DNA of 64,000 bases, taken from NCBI GenBank assembly GCA_022825825.1, contig JAJDWA010000007.1:18006-82005 (forward strand). Direction: 5' to 3'. Origin of the DNA: Candidatus Poribacteria bacterium (GTDB lineage Bacteria > Poribacteria > WGA-4E > WGA-3G). The position numbers were made by a program, and so were the translations under genes. Shown here one piece after another: positions 25,324 through 35,716 of this stretch; the stretch's first letter is position 1; the number at the start of each line of letters is the position of its first letter. A model generated the notes under the pieces. The model saw only the letters and a program-made list of their open reading frames with translations. It made no database searches and was not told where the DNA came from.

Positions 25324-26811
25324 TTACTCATCAGTTGGTTTAATGGATTCAAAATAACGTTTCACGTAGAACTTATATCCAAGAGGTATCTGTTCTTGGG
25401 TAAGTGCATCTTCAGAAAGTTTCTGATACTTCATATAGGCATCTTTATAGCTGAGAGCAGATTCTTGTCCCTCTGCCGATGCTTTAGAGGTTTGAACGGT
25501 GGAACTGCCTTCGCCTTGAACACCTGTGATGCGTTCAAGATTAAGAGTAGAATCGAGGGAAGTAAGATCACCTTGTTGGGTTTTGGAAGTTTTTTTACCA
25601 GCACTTTCATTGGGGTTGTTAGATAACATTTGTGTCAAACCAGTAGCAGGATTAGTCCCTTTTGCGTTGCAAGCCCCTGCGATACCGGCTTTGCACGCTT
25701 CACATTCGGACAATAATTCTGCCAACTTCTGATTTCGACTCTTGAGAAGATCAAGATCACGGATTTTTTTCCCTGAAGCACGCAGCCCTTTTTGAGCGCC
25801 TTCAGAATCGTTTCCTTCAAGTGATTCGCCCGCACCAGATAACTCGCCTCCCAGTCCATCAAGATCGGTATCTTGAAGGTTTTTGCCAGCGCGTTTGAGT
25901 TCGTCAGACAGGTTCTGACGTTTTTCTTGGTTAAACTTTGGGACATCTTCTGCTACTTTGTCAAGTTTGTCAGCTGCTTTTTGATAGTCTCCACGTTTCA
26001 ACTGTTGCCCAAATTCACCGAGTATCGGATTGCCAATGAGCTGTTGTCCGAGTCCCTTCATAAGTTCTTCCTGCTGTGCCATTTTGAGTGGATCAATTTT
26101 CGTTTTCAACAGCGCACTCAATTCGGTCATTCTTGCGAGAGCGTCTTTAGGAGCAATCTGAGGTTTTTTCAATTCAAGCGTTCTTTCCTCAATCTCTTTC
26201 AAGATTTCTTTTAGTTCCTGGTCCTCATTCAGTTCAGCTTCTTTCTTTGCCTCTTCAATCTTTTTCAGCATCGAATCGGCTTCTGCTGCAATTTGCGGTG
26301 AAAAATCTATTTCCGTTGAAGTTGCTGGCGGCGCGAAAAATTCAACAAACGAAAATGTGATGAGAAACACTGCTACAATAGCAATAAATTTGGTTTCACG
26401 GGGGACAGTATATCGGGCAACCTGTTTGATAGGGATTGCTTGTAACCTCTTTGAGGTATCCTGGATTTGAAGATCGGTCAAAGTTTCATTCGTTTTACGT
26501 TGAATCTGTTCCAGTCCGCTTACAACACGGTCCTTAAGGGACGCGTCTATGTCAATTGCCCGGGCTGCTTCGTGTAAATTGACCGGTCTAATAAGGCGGA
26601 CAATTAGCGCGATAACTGCAATACCACCTGCAACCCCAAGGAATACAAGTGGTGGAATATTAAAAGAGGTAACAACACTATCGACTATAACTACTGGCAC
26701 ACATACCAAGAGACCATAAAGTAGAAATTTCGCGAGTGTTTGAAAATATCCTTGGACGTTCAAACGGCGGCGTACGTGAGAAATTTTTTCGAGAATCAAT
26801 TTTTCCTGCAT
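25324..26811 (-). CDS. Membrane protein with long coiled-coil region, head of the MoxR cluster
   Basis: 495 residues. A basic N-terminus (EKISHVRRRLNVQGYFQ) is followed by two membrane helices (FLLYGLLVCVPVVIVDSVV; VFLGVAGGIAVIALIVRLI), a linker, and a third helix near residue 150 (FIAIVAVFLITFSFVEFF). From ~175 to ~370 it is a charged helical coiled coil rich in Glu, Lys and Leu. The rest is Gly/Ser/Thr rich and ends in a helix. Similar layouts occur in DUF4175-like proteins of MoxR clusters, but I cannot assign it firmly. A perfect AGGAGG precedes the ATG. A promoter lies ~130 bases upstream. Confidence 0.65.
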   Translation of the reverse strand: MQEKLILEKISHVRRRLNVQGYFQTLAKFLLYGLLVCVPVVIVDSVVTSFNIPPLVFLGVAGGIAVIALIVRLIRPVNLHEAARAIDIDASLKDRVVSGLEQIQRKTNETLTDLQIQDTSKRLQAIPIKQVARYTVPRETKFIAIVAVFLITFSFVEFFAPPATSTEIDFSPQIAAEADSMLKKIEEAKKEAELNEDQELKEILKEIEERTLELKKPQIAPKDALARMTELSALLKTKIDPLKMAQQEELMKGLGQQLIGNPILGEFGQQLKRGDYQKAADKLDKVAEDVPKFNQEKRQNLSDELKRAGKNLQDTDLDGLGGELSGAGESLEGNDSEGAQKGLRASGKKIRDLDLLKSRNQKLAELLSECEACKAGIAGACNAKGTNPATGLTQMLSNNPNESAGKKTSKTQQGDLTSLDSTLNLERITGVQGEGSSTVQTSKASAEGQESALSYKDAYMKYQKLSEDALTQEQIPLGYKFYVKRYFESIKPTDE

Positions 26812-26937
26812 AAAGTATACCTCCTATTGACCATAGTGATCTAAGTTAGGATACGTCTTAAATGAAATTACAACTATGGGTAAGAAACGTTATTGGTAAT
26901 GTCCTATGAAAAAACCATCTAAACCTGAGTTTTTAAT

Positions 26938-26967
26938 AGTGTACTGCATTTTTACATTATATGTCAA
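26938..26967 (-). promoter_or_regulatory. Candidate promoter for the MoxR/VWA cluster
   Basis: On the minus strand: perfect TTGACA at 26967-26962, an 18-base spacer, and TACACT at 26943-26938. The first gene of the cluster starts at 26811. Confidence 0.5.
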
Positions 26968-27010
26968 GTTCTTTTTAACATCGTTATTAAAATTGTTATT
27001 TGTTACGCTG

Positions 27011-30000
27011 CTATCTATTATCAGGTTTAATATTGCTAACAATTTTATTCCAGTCCCACAAGAGTATGGAACCATCTTCACCTGTACTTGCAAGTGTTTT
27101 CCCATCGTGAGAAAATACAAGTTTGTCTATAGATGCTGTATGCCCCCATGAGAGGGTTAACAATTCACGCCCAAAATCAATATCCCATAAGTATATCTTG
27201 TTGTTGTCTACGGTAAGAAGGATTTTCCCGTCGGGTGCAAACGTTAGGACATCCTCTCCGCGTTTCGCTTTAAAAAAATTGTAAGGCAGTATCTCCCCAG
27301 CAGGTGTGATTTTCCACAAATCAATACCCTCCCAACCTTTTCCAGCAAGAAAAGCGCTGTCCTGTGAGAATGCCAAAATATCGACTCTAATATCGAGTTT
27401 TGCAAGTTTTTGCCGTGTTTTTACATTCCATACATGGGTTGAGCGAAAATTACCTCCGCTAATTGCCAGCATTAACCCATCAGGTGAAAAAACCAAGTTC
27501 GTATCTGTTCCTGTGTGATTTTGGACATCAAAGTTGAAAAGTTCGTTGCCGGTACTCACGTCCCACAACCGCACGTCTTGCCATGCATCTACGTAAGCAA
27601 GGGTTTCGGTAATGGGTGAGAAAGCCATGTCAACATTTAAACTTCTTGTCTGGAGAGTGAGAGGCGGAAGTGCTTCACCGGTATGCGTATCCCATAGTTT
27701 GATGGTATCGCCTATTTTATGGAATCTATAGTGTCTCCCGTTATTTTGAGAGAATAGGATTTTGCCGGTTGCTGTCTGTGCAGCAGCCAGGGAAGCATTC
27801 GGCGATAAAACTGTTTTTATTATAATATCAAGATTTTGTGGGGTGAAGATAGACTGCTGATGACCTGTTTCCAAATCCCACTTTTGTACTGTGCCATTAA
27901 ACGCAACACTTGCGAGCGTTTTTCCATCTTCGGAGAATGCTACCGATTTTACCCACTTCGTGTGCTCAGTGGAAAGGGTAGAGAGTTCTTGTTCTGTGTT
28001 CACATCCCAAAATCGGATTGTTCCATCTACGCTGCCGCTTGCGAGCGTTTTTCCATCAGGTGAAAATATCAACACACTGATATTATGAGTATGCGCGCGG
28101 AAAGTTGTCCGTTCGGTACGGGTATTGAAATCCCATAGTTTTATAACTCCACTCGTGTCGCCGCTGGCAACAGTTTTGTTGTCTCCAGAGAATGCCAAAG
28201 CAGTTACCCATTCTGTGTGTCCTTTGAGTGTTGCGCGCTTAGCATTATTGGTGGTATTCCATAATTTAATCAGGTTGTCAGTACCAGCACTGGCAAGGGT
28301 TTTTCCATCAGGTGAAAATGCTAATGCCTGGATAGATTGATATTTATACCCTTTATTTTTCTTCCCCAGGTTTGATAAAAATTCTTTAAGAAAAAAACGC
28401 GCGTGTCCCCTAAGAATAGTAATCTTTTTTCCAGTGTGCGTATCCCATAAACTGATTTTACCATTCCACCGTCCGATAGCAACTGTATTTGCGTTTGGGT
28501 TAATTGCTGCTGTTGATGCTTGATCAATATAATAATGTGTCACAAGTTGGCGCCCGGTGTCCACATCCCAATGTGCAATATAATTTGATCCGCTGCCGCC
28601 TACGCCGATAAGTGTCTTGGCATCTTTAGAAAACATTAACCCTAAATTAGAGGAATATGTAAATCTTGATCTTGAGAATTTTTCAATTGCCTCTCTTGAT
28701 GGACGAAAAGTTGAGATTTCCATTCCTGTCTCAGAATTCCATAAATGGATGGCTTTATTCTCATATCCACTGCTGGCAAGTATTTTGCCATCTGGTGAAA
28801 ACGCCAAGGCATTGACTTGTTTAGGTTGTTGTATCGGCAAAATCTTCTCATCACTTGTGCTGACATCGTATATCCACAGACCAATACTTGTTCCTACGGC
28901 GAGTTGAGAACTATCAGGCGAGAATCGCATGGTGTTGATTCCGCCTTTGCCAAAACGTGCTATGACTTCTGGCGGTAGTCCTGTGAGTCTGCTGTCATCG
29001 TGAACAACGGGAGGAATATTAACATCAAGATACATATCTGGTCGTTCTATAATCAGTTTGCGAATTGGTGTAAAATCCTCTATAGGGTTTGCGTTGACGT
29101 ACAACTCACGTAAATTCTTCAGGTTTTCAATAGGACGAACGTCATGAATTTGATTTTCATTGAGTTTTAAGAATATGAGATTTGTCAATTTTGTAAGAGG
29201 AGTAATATCATTGATTCTGTTATTTGCAAGTGTTATGTTTGTCGCTCCCGTTAAACTTGCCAGTGGCGTAATATCTGAGATTTGGTTATTGTGGATTGTT
29301 AATATGTTCATCCATGTCAATTCTGCCAGTGGTGAAATGTCAGAAATTTGGTTATATTCAAGCCACAATGTTCTCAGTTTTGTCATTCCTGCAAGGGGTG
29401 AAATATCCTCAATTCGATTTCTCGTAAGGTCTAACCAAGTAATCTCTGTCAATTTGGAGAGTAGTGATATATCGCTAATATTGCTGTTCCCAAGCCAAAG
29501 TCCTGTTAGCTGTGTCAATCCAGCAAGCGGTGAGAAGTCAGAAATTTGATTATTTCCCAGAGATAATTCTTTGAGTTGTGTTAATCCAGTGAGTGGCGTG
29601 ATATCTTTGAGCTTATTATTGGAGATAGATAAGTTCGTTAACTGTGGCAAACCCTCAAGTGGCAAGACATCTGATATTTGATTATTTCCCAGAGATAATT
29701 CTTTAAGTTGTGTCAATCCACCGAGTAATGTGATGTCTGAGATTTGATTTCCACTAAGACCTAATTTAGTAAGTTGTGTTAATCCTGCAAGTGGCGTGAT
29801 GTCGGCAATGCGATTACTATAGAGTCCTAAAGAGGTTAAACTTGTCGCATTTTCTATACCCTTTAAGTCTTTGATCTTTTTTTGTGATGCGGAAAGTGTT
29901 TTCAATTCTGCCAGCTGCTTTTTTGTAATACGAGCGTTTGGGCGTAGGTCGAGTGTCTCACGAATTGCATCTGCTAAGTTTTTATCAGGGATATCGACAG

Positions 30001-30064
30001 ATTGTTCGAATACACAACCGTGTAAAAAGACGAGAATTATAAAAAGCGCGTATAGATGTTTCAT
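27011..30064 (-). CDS. Lipoprotein with leucine-rich repeats and two WD40 propellers (paralogue 2)
   Basis: 1017 residues. Start ATG at 30064 (MKHLYALFIILVFLHGC), with GAGGGG before it; the frame opens six codons earlier at an ATG that overlaps the preceding stop (ATGA). Lipobox is FLHGC. About 12 internalin-type 22-residue LRRs (pattern LTQLKELSLGNNQISDISPL) run from ~70 to ~335. From ~375 to the end are about 14 WD40 repeats (pattern ALAFSPDGKTLASGSxDGTIRFWD), enough for two seven-bladed propellers. It is expected at the cell surface or outer membrane inner leaflet as a protein-binding scaffold. It is paralogous to the preceding gene, with fewer LRRs. Ligand unknown. Confidence 0.87.
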   Translation of the reverse strand: MKHLYALFIILVFLHGCVFEQSVDIPDKNLADAIRETLDLRPNARITKKQLAELKTLSASQKKIKDLKGIENATSLTSLGLYSNRIADITPLAGLTQLTKLGLSGNQISDITLLGGLTQLKELSLGNNQISDVLPLEGLPQLTNLSISNNKLKDITPLTGLTQLKELSLGNNQISDFSPLAGLTQLTGLWLGNSNISDISLLSKLTEITWLDLTRNRIEDISPLAGMTKLRTLWLEYNQISDISPLAELTWMNILTIHNNQISDITPLASLTGATNITLANNRINDITPLTKLTNLIFLKLNENQIHDVRPIENLKNLRELYVNANPIEDFTPIRKLIIERPDMYLDVNIPPVVHDDSRLTGLPPEVIARFGKGGINTMRFSPDSSQLAVGTSIGLWIYDVSTSDEKILPIQQPKQVNALAFSPDGKILASSGYENKAIHLWNSETGMEISTFRPSREAIEKFSRSRFTYSSNLGLMFSKDAKTLIGVGGSGSNYIAHWDVDTGRQLVTHYYIDQASTAAINPNANTVAIGRWNGKISLWDTHTGKKITILRGHARFFLKEFLSNLGKKNKGYKYQSIQALAFSPDGKTLASAGTDNLIKLWNTTNNAKRATLKGHTEWVTALAFSGDNKTVASGDTSGVIKLWDFNTRTERTTFRAHTHNISVLIFSPDGKTLASGSVDGTIRFWDVNTEQELSTLSTEHTKWVKSVAFSEDGKTLASVAFNGTVQKWDLETGHQQSIFTPQNLDIIIKTVLSPNASLAAAQTATGKILFSQNNGRHYRFHKIGDTIKLWDTHTGEALPPLTLQTRSLNVDMAFSPITETLAYVDAWQDVRLWDVSTGNELFNFDVQNHTGTDTNLVFSPDGLMLAISGGNFRSTHVWNVKTRQKLAKLDIRVDILAFSQDSAFLAGKGWEGIDLWKITPAGEILPYNFFKAKRGEDVLTFAPDGKILLTVDNNKIYLWDIDFGRELLTLSWGHTASIDKLVFSHDGKTLASTGEDGSILLWDWNKIVSNIKPDNR

Positions 30065-30078
30065 AGTAATCCCCTCAA

Positions 30079-33000
30079 TCATTTGTCATTTGGCCATCTA
30101 TTTTCTAACATAACATCTCTAACAACTTTATCCCAATCCCATAGGAGTACAGTGCCATCTTGAGAACCGCTTGCGAGTATTTTACCATCGTGTGAGAACA
30201 ATAGGGTTTCGATCGGTTCTGTGTGTCCAGGGAGGGATAGCAGTTTTTGGCCTGTTTTGATATCAAACAATTCAATAGTATCTAAACAAAAAGGCAAAAC
30301 ATGTGAAACTTTTGGGACAAGGAGTATAGTTCCATCAGGCGAAAATGTCATCGCCCTCCCTTGGACACCATCCCCTTCTCGAATGGGGAGTTCTCGCACC
30401 TTCTTGCCGGTAACAGTATCCCATAAAAAGATGTCAAAACTTCTTCTTGTAGCCAGAAGTGAACTATCGGGTGAAAAAGCCACAGCATCTGCTCTTTCAG
30501 TAAGAGTAATGGGGTTATGATCCATCTCCACATCCCATAAATGCGTAGCACCAAAACCTGCTGCTGAAACAAGTTTTGTATTATCAGGAGAAAACGCCAG
30601 GGGATAACTTGGACCCGAATGCTCAGCGTTAAAACGGGAGATGTTTTGGCCTGTCCTTACATCCCATAAACAGATTTCGCCACTACTTCCTGATGAATAG
30701 TAACCTCTGCCAGAAGAAATCCATGTTCTGATTTTTTCCGAGGAACTACAGGCAAGCAGTTTATTATCAGGTGAGAATGCCATCACACCAAAAGCATTTA
30801 TAAGTGACGGAAGTTCTTTACCAGTATTCAAATCCCAAACTTGGATTTTTTCGTGTCCTTGATAAGATTGATCTGTATGCCAATCCTGCTTTGCATTGAA
30901 TACAATTTGACCATTTACCGGATGACACGCAAGTAGTGTTCCATCAGATGATAGAGCTACTGCATGCGTTAAGTTCTGTTGTCCTGCGGAGAAAGGTTTC
31001 AGTTGCTTTCCAGTCTGCACATCATATTTCTGAACTGTGTTGTTAAACATAACAGTGGAAAATATTGTATCATCTGCTGAGAACGCGATTGCTCTTACCC
31101 ATTCTGTGTACCCGGTAGCCAAAATAGACGTCTCTTTTTCGGCATTTACATCCCAAAACCGGATTGTGCCATCAGCGCTACCACTCGCAAGGGTTTTCCC
31201 ATCTTGTGCAAATGCAAGTGCGACAATGGTGTTCATATGTCCTTCAAGTTTAACTAACTCGCGCTTTTTTCGCACATCCCATACACGGACAGTGCCATCG
31301 GTATCACCACTTGCGACAGTGTTACTGTCCTCGGAAAATGTAAGTGCAGTTACCCACCCCTTATGCCCTTTCAAGGTGGCACGTTTGCTACGGCGTTTCA
31401 TATTCCATAGGCGGACAGTCATATCTTCGCTGCCACTTGCGAAGGTTTTGCCATCCGGTGAGAATGCGAATGCGCGAATTCCGGTGTTTTTCTTTGACCC
31501 ACCGAAAAAGGGTTTATGCCCTCTCATCTTGGCTTCAAGCCTCCCCGTGAGTGTATCCAATAACCAGATTTCTCCATTACCAAACCCTCGGGCAAAGGTA
31601 CGCCCATCTTTCGTTAATCCTAATATTTTGCTCTGAAAACCGTATCCACTACGATGTTCTGCCACTATCTCGTGGGTGGACATGTCCCAATAGGTTATAA
31701 GTCCATTTTCACTTATACCGATAAGCGTGATTCCATCCTTTGAGAAAGTTAAGTCCAGAACTGATCTGATAGACCCCATATGCATAATCTTTTCTGAAAC
31801 AGATACGGGAAGTTTTGTAACCAATTTGCCAGTTTTCATATCCCATAACTGAATAAAGCTGCTGAAATATCCACCACAAGCAAGTATACGGCTATCAGAG
31901 GTGAATGCTATGGCATTTATCTGTCCGATGACTTTATTGGGAAGGGGAATTTCCTCACCTGTGGCTACATCGTATACCCACAAACCTATGTCGCTACCCA
32001 CCGCAAGGTGTTTACCATCCGGTGAAAAACGCAGGACGTTGATACCGCCTTTTCCAAAACGGGTTATAACACTTGGGGGTAATCCTGACAGTGTTACATC
32101 ATTTGAAAAAATAGACGGGAAAGGAGAATCTTTTGCAACCATCTCCGGAATCCACATTCTGATCTTGTGAACCATCGCATAATTTCGAATTGGATTCCGT
32201 TTTAGGTATAGGACCTTTAGATTTTTAAGATTTTCAATAGGGGAGACATCGGAGATATTGTTCCGTTCAAGTCCCAAATATTTTAATTGTGTTAATCCAG
32301 CGAGTGGTGTAATATCGCTAATTTGATTGTCTTCAAGTCTTAATTCTATCAATTCGGTCATTTTTGCCAGTGGTGTAATATCGCGAATCTTATTTTGATG
32401 GAGTTCTAATTTTTCAAGCTTTACCATACCACTAAGCGGTGTAATATCCTGAATTTGATTCTGATAGAGTTTTAGTGTCTTGAGTTCTGTTAATCCTGAG
32501 AGAGGCGTGATGTCACTAATCTCAGACTTGTAAAATTCCAGCGCGTTAAGATTTATTAATCCAGCTAAAGGTGTGATGTCGGTAGGTGGAAAATGAAACG
32601 TTAATGTCTTCAGCTGTATCAGATCTGCAAGTGGTGAGATATCTGATATTGGATCATGGAATTCTAAATCGGTAAGTTTCTTCATGTTAGCAAGCGGAGC
32701 AATGCTAATAAGTGGATTATTCTGAAACTCAAGTGTTTTAAGTTCTGTTATTTTAGCAAGCGGTGAAATGTTGCTAATATGATTATCATTAATCCATAAT
32801 TCAGTCAGTTCAGTTAATTCTGTGAGCGGTGAGATGTCAACAATGTTATTTTTATTTAGCCGTAACGAAGTGAGATTTTTTAGATTGGCAAGTGGCAAAA
32901 TATCACTGATTTGGTTATCACTAAGTCGTAAGTCAGTGAGATTTTTGAAATCAACAAGTGGTGAAATGTCCCTGAGTGGATTGCTGTAGAGATATAATTT

Positions 33001-33516
33001 TGTAAGCTGCGTCAATCCAGAGAGCGATGTTATATCAGTGATCGGATTATCCGCGATTGTTAATTCTGTCAGTTGCGTCAAATTTGCCAGCGGCGAAATG
33101 TCTCGAATATAGCCACGTAAGATAGTTAACGTTCTTAGTTGAGTCAATTCAGAGAGTGGTGAAATGTCGGAGATGCTATTATCGTAGATAGCCAATGTCT
33201 GGAGGTTAGTAAGTTTCGCGAGGGGTGTAATATCACTGATATCATAAGCATGTGTTAACCTTAAGGATGTTAGCCCCGTTGCTTTTTCCAGTCCTGTTAG
33301 ATCAAGTATTTTGGGTTTTGACCAATCAAGCTTCAGTTCTGTTAATTCTTTTAACCTTTTTTCTGGAACAGGTTCGTCTTCCACTAAATCCAAAGCATAC
33401 CTGATTTTTTTGGCTAAACTTTCATCCGGTATGTTAACGTATTCCGATGATTGCTCTTGTGTTGAACAGCTGATAAAGATAGTGAGAATTATGAGAAATG
33501 AGTAAAAATGTTTCAT
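30079..33516 (-). CDS. Lipoprotein with leucine-rich repeats and two WD40 propellers (paralogue 1)
   Basis: 1145 residues. The lipoprotein signal MKHFYSFLIILTIFISC is followed by about 17 LRRs of the internalin type (pattern LTELKTLKLYQNQIQDITPL) from ~70 to ~445. The linker to the propeller is PPSVITRFGKGGINVLRFSPDG, also present in the sister gene. WD40 repeats then run from ~485 to ~1135. Both paralogues end in LLWDW(N/D)K. The gene starts 13 bases after the stop of the LamG/TPR gene and overlaps the frame of the next LRR-WD40 gene. It is therefore part of one transcription unit. Confidence 0.88.
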   Translation of the reverse strand: MKHFYSFLIILTIFISCSTQEQSSEYVNIPDESLAKKIRYALDLVEDEPVPEKRLKELTELKLDWSKPKILDLTGLEKATGLTSLRLTHAYDISDITPLAKLTNLQTLAIYDNSISDISPLSELTQLRTLTILRGYIRDISPLANLTQLTELTIADNPITDITSLSGLTQLTKLYLYSNPLRDISPLVDFKNLTDLRLSDNQISDILPLANLKNLTSLRLNKNNIVDISPLTELTELTELWINDNHISNISPLAKITELKTLEFQNNPLISIAPLANMKKLTDLEFHDPISDISPLADLIQLKTLTFHFPPTDITPLAGLINLNALEFYKSEISDITPLSGLTELKTLKLYQNQIQDITPLSGMVKLEKLELHQNKIRDITPLAKMTELIELRLEDNQISDITPLAGLTQLKYLGLERNNISDVSPIENLKNLKVLYLKRNPIRNYAMVHKIRMWIPEMVAKDSPFPSIFSNDVTLSGLPPSVITRFGKGGINVLRFSPDGKHLAVGSDIGLWVYDVATGEEIPLPNKVIGQINAIAFTSDSRILACGGYFSSFIQLWDMKTGKLVTKLPVSVSEKIMHMGSIRSVLDLTFSKDGITLIGISENGLITYWDMSTHEIVAEHRSGYGFQSKILGLTKDGRTFARGFGNGEIWLLDTLTGRLEAKMRGHKPFFGGSKKNTGIRAFAFSPDGKTFASGSEDMTVRLWNMKRRSKRATLKGHKGWVTALTFSEDSNTVASGDTDGTVRVWDVRKKRELVKLEGHMNTIVALAFAQDGKTLASGSADGTIRFWDVNAEKETSILATGYTEWVRAIAFSADDTIFSTVMFNNTVQKYDVQTGKQLKPFSAGQQNLTHAVALSSDGTLLACHPVNGQIVFNAKQDWHTDQSYQGHEKIQVWDLNTGKELPSLINAFGVMAFSPDNKLLACSSSEKIRTWISSGRGYYSSGSSGEICLWDVRTGQNISRFNAEHSGPSYPLAFSPDNTKLVSAAGFGATHLWDVEMDHNPITLTERADAVAFSPDSSLLATRRSFDIFLWDTVTGKKVRELPIREGDGVQGRAMTFSPDGTILLVPKVSHVLPFCLDTIELFDIKTGQKLLSLPGHTEPIETLLFSHDGKILASGSQDGTVLLWDWDKVVRDVMLENRWPNDK

Positions 33517-33529
33517 GAATTGAAGTCCT

Positions 33530-35716
33530 TTAATTCTGATTTTCCTCTATAGTAAAATATTCTAAATCATCAAAAGGCTTGCCCTCAGTATCAGTAATCC
33601 GTAGGTAGAATCCCGACCCTCTTGTCTCTTCGCACACCTTGATGAGGATACTATTTTTTCCTGGAGAGAGCGTTACAGGAATAATATCTCTATCAATATC
33701 TGTAGCATAGGTTCTTGTGTGCGCATGCACCTCTATACCGTTTACCCAAACTTTACCTTGGTCATCCGAGTCAAAACGGAATTCAACTTGCCGTTCATCT
33801 GGAGAATGGATAATTGCAAAAGAATAAGCAACACTCCAATTAACGTCGGGTTGAATACGGATGTAGCCGTCTATGAAATTATCTTGACATTTTCGCCAAC
33901 TCACTTGTCCATTTTTCCCATCGTATTTTACGGTGGTATCAATCTGCGGTAAGTTTTCTGGGATGTATTTAGTATTAAAACCAATTCTACCAATATTATC
34001 AAAGGGACCGAGAATCATCCATGCATCTTCAGTAATAAACCCTGTTTTTTGGATAAGTGCTTCTGCTTTTTCATGCTGGTTATTGGCTGTATAGAATTGG
34101 GCTAAAGCCATAATAGTATTTAATTGTGCAGGTAGATCAAATGTCAAATTATCAATAAGTTGATTTAACATCTTTACATATTCGTCTTTGTCTTTGTCTT
34201 TGTCTTTGACATTTTTTCCTGCCAAAACAATTCGTTCAAACATGCTACGTTCCGTATATTCATAATACCCGGCATTGAGAAAACTACTGATTTGCAGAAA
34301 GGCGTCATCATAGAGCTCATTTTCGAGGTGGGCATGTGTAACGGTTATCATATATCTTGAACCAGAAACTTTTGCTAATGCGATCTCCGCCATTTCCAAC
34401 GCTGTATCAGGAAAAAGATCCTTCTTAAGTAGTTCTTCAGCAAGGTTGCGATATTCAGCCGCACGATCTTGCATCTCAACTTCTTTTATTCGGATGTTAA
34501 TCCATTGTGTATAGGCAAGTTCGGCTTTTTCTGTCTCACCAGCGTTTTTATAAGCATCACCTAATAGTTCGTGTAGAACAGCGCTTCCTCCCATTCTTGG
34601 TTTCAGCTCTTCAAGTATTGTTACGAATTCATCTGCTGCATCTTTCTCGGTATAAAGTTTCCAGAGGTCTCTTATCGCATCGTTTTGTTCGCTTTGCGTG
34701 AGGTCTACCTCTAATGCACGCATGTATGTTTTTTCTGCTTCTGGAATTCGACCGGTTTTGATATATATTTCAGCAAGGTAACGGTATGTTTCGTAGTACT
34801 CTGTTCCTTGAGAGAGTGCCTTTTCATAAGCAATTGCTGCTTTTGCCAGTTGCTCCTTACTGTCCAAGGCAGAAATTGGACGGATGTATTCTGTCAGTTG
34901 TGAACTGCCTACCAGTCTGCCATCATTACGATTTGGTGACATATCCGAAATGATTCTGTCTGTTACTTTGTTAAATTTCCAGTATCCGACTAAACCGGGT
35001 TCATCACCCTTAAGTTCGGTGATCATATCAGATCGGATGTCGGCATCAGTGCGAGCAATGTTCCAGATACGTACATCGTCAATTTGCCCGACAAAAGGAG
35101 ATTGAGCCGGTCTGTTCTCATGTGACCACCCAATACGTAGCGGGAGCTGACTTTTGTAAATCTTTTTAATCCATTTAAAATCTCTATTACTAACTTCAAT
35201 TCCATTAATATAAAGTTTCATGTAATTCTTTTCTGCATCAATAACTCCCGCTATATGCGTCCAGGTGTTATGTTTGATGATACCGCCTGGGGAATAAAGG
35301 GATGCTTCACCTTCACCATCAGGAGATGCAGCAAATTGAATTGAACCACCCTCTTTATAATTCATTATGAAACTTCGATGTGTGATGCGGTTAACCCATG
35401 CATCGGTTTTAGACAAAATAGCAGCGTATCTGTTTGGATTACTGGTCGGTCTTATCCACAAGGACACTGTCAACTGTTCCGTAACATTGTTTAAAGCTTC
35501 ACTATCCACGATTTCTACATAACTTGATTTTCCATCAAGATCGAGCGCGGTATCCATAATCGTGTCGTCAATTTCGGTTAACTTAAGTTTGTTACGTTGG
35601 ATGGTTTTTTCGCTATTCGCCGCATCTTGTGCGAATATGTCAGCGGAATAACTGAAGGTAAAGACGACAAAAAACAGTAAACAAACTAACATTAAAAAGC
35701 CATGTTGTCTGTGCAT
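33530..35716 (-). CDS. Exported LamG-TPR protein with the shared C-terminal module
   Basis: 728 residues. Signal peptide MHRQHGFLMLVCLLFFVVFTFS, cleavage near SYSADIFAQ. A concanavalin/LamG-like domain at ~60-270 (GKSSYVEIVDSEALNN; TVSLWIRPTSNP; GQIDDVRIWNIART; GLVGYWKFN). TPR repeats at ~280-550. From ~560 the C-terminus (AWMILGPFDNIGRIGFNTKYIPENLPQID, with DSDDQGKVWVNGIEV and GFYLRITDTEGKPFDDL) matches the C-termini of both giant TPR proteins upstream. A CGGAGGT ribosome site precedes the ATG. The KDKDKDKD stretch near residue 505 is encoded by a hexanucleotide repeat. Probably periplasmic or surface exposed. Confidence 0.8.
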   Translation of the reverse strand: MHRQHGFLMLVCLLFFVVFTFSYSADIFAQDAANSEKTIQRNKLKLTEIDDTIMDTALDLDGKSSYVEIVDSEALNNVTEQLTVSLWIRPTSNPNRYAAILSKTDAWVNRITHRSFIMNYKEGGSIQFAASPDGEGEASLYSPGGIIKHNTWTHIAGVIDAEKNYMKLYINGIEVSNRDFKWIKKIYKSQLPLRIGWSHENRPAQSPFVGQIDDVRIWNIARTDADIRSDMITELKGDEPGLVGYWKFNKVTDRIISDMSPNRNDGRLVGSSQLTEYIRPISALDSKEQLAKAAIAYEKALSQGTEYYETYRYLAEIYIKTGRIPEAEKTYMRALEVDLTQSEQNDAIRDLWKLYTEKDAADEFVTILEELKPRMGGSAVLHELLGDAYKNAGETEKAELAYTQWINIRIKEVEMQDRAAEYRNLAEELLKKDLFPDTALEMAEIALAKVSGSRYMITVTHAHLENELYDDAFLQISSFLNAGYYEYTERSMFERIVLAGKNVKDKDKDKDEYVKMLNQLIDNLTFDLPAQLNTIMALAQFYTANNQHEKAEALIQKTGFITEDAWMILGPFDNIGRIGFNTKYIPENLPQIDTTVKYDGKNGQVSWRKCQDNFIDGYIRIQPDVNWSVAYSFAIIHSPDERQVEFRFDSDDQGKVWVNGIEVHAHTRTYATDIDRDIIPVTLSPGKNSILIKVCEETRGSGFYLRITDTEGKPFDDLEYFTIEENQN
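34184..34207. repeat. Hexanucleotide repeat (GTCTTT x4) inside the LamG-TPR gene
   Basis: Four perfect tandem copies encoding a Lys-Asp run on the minus strand. A whole-unit change would stay in frame. Confidence 0.85.
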
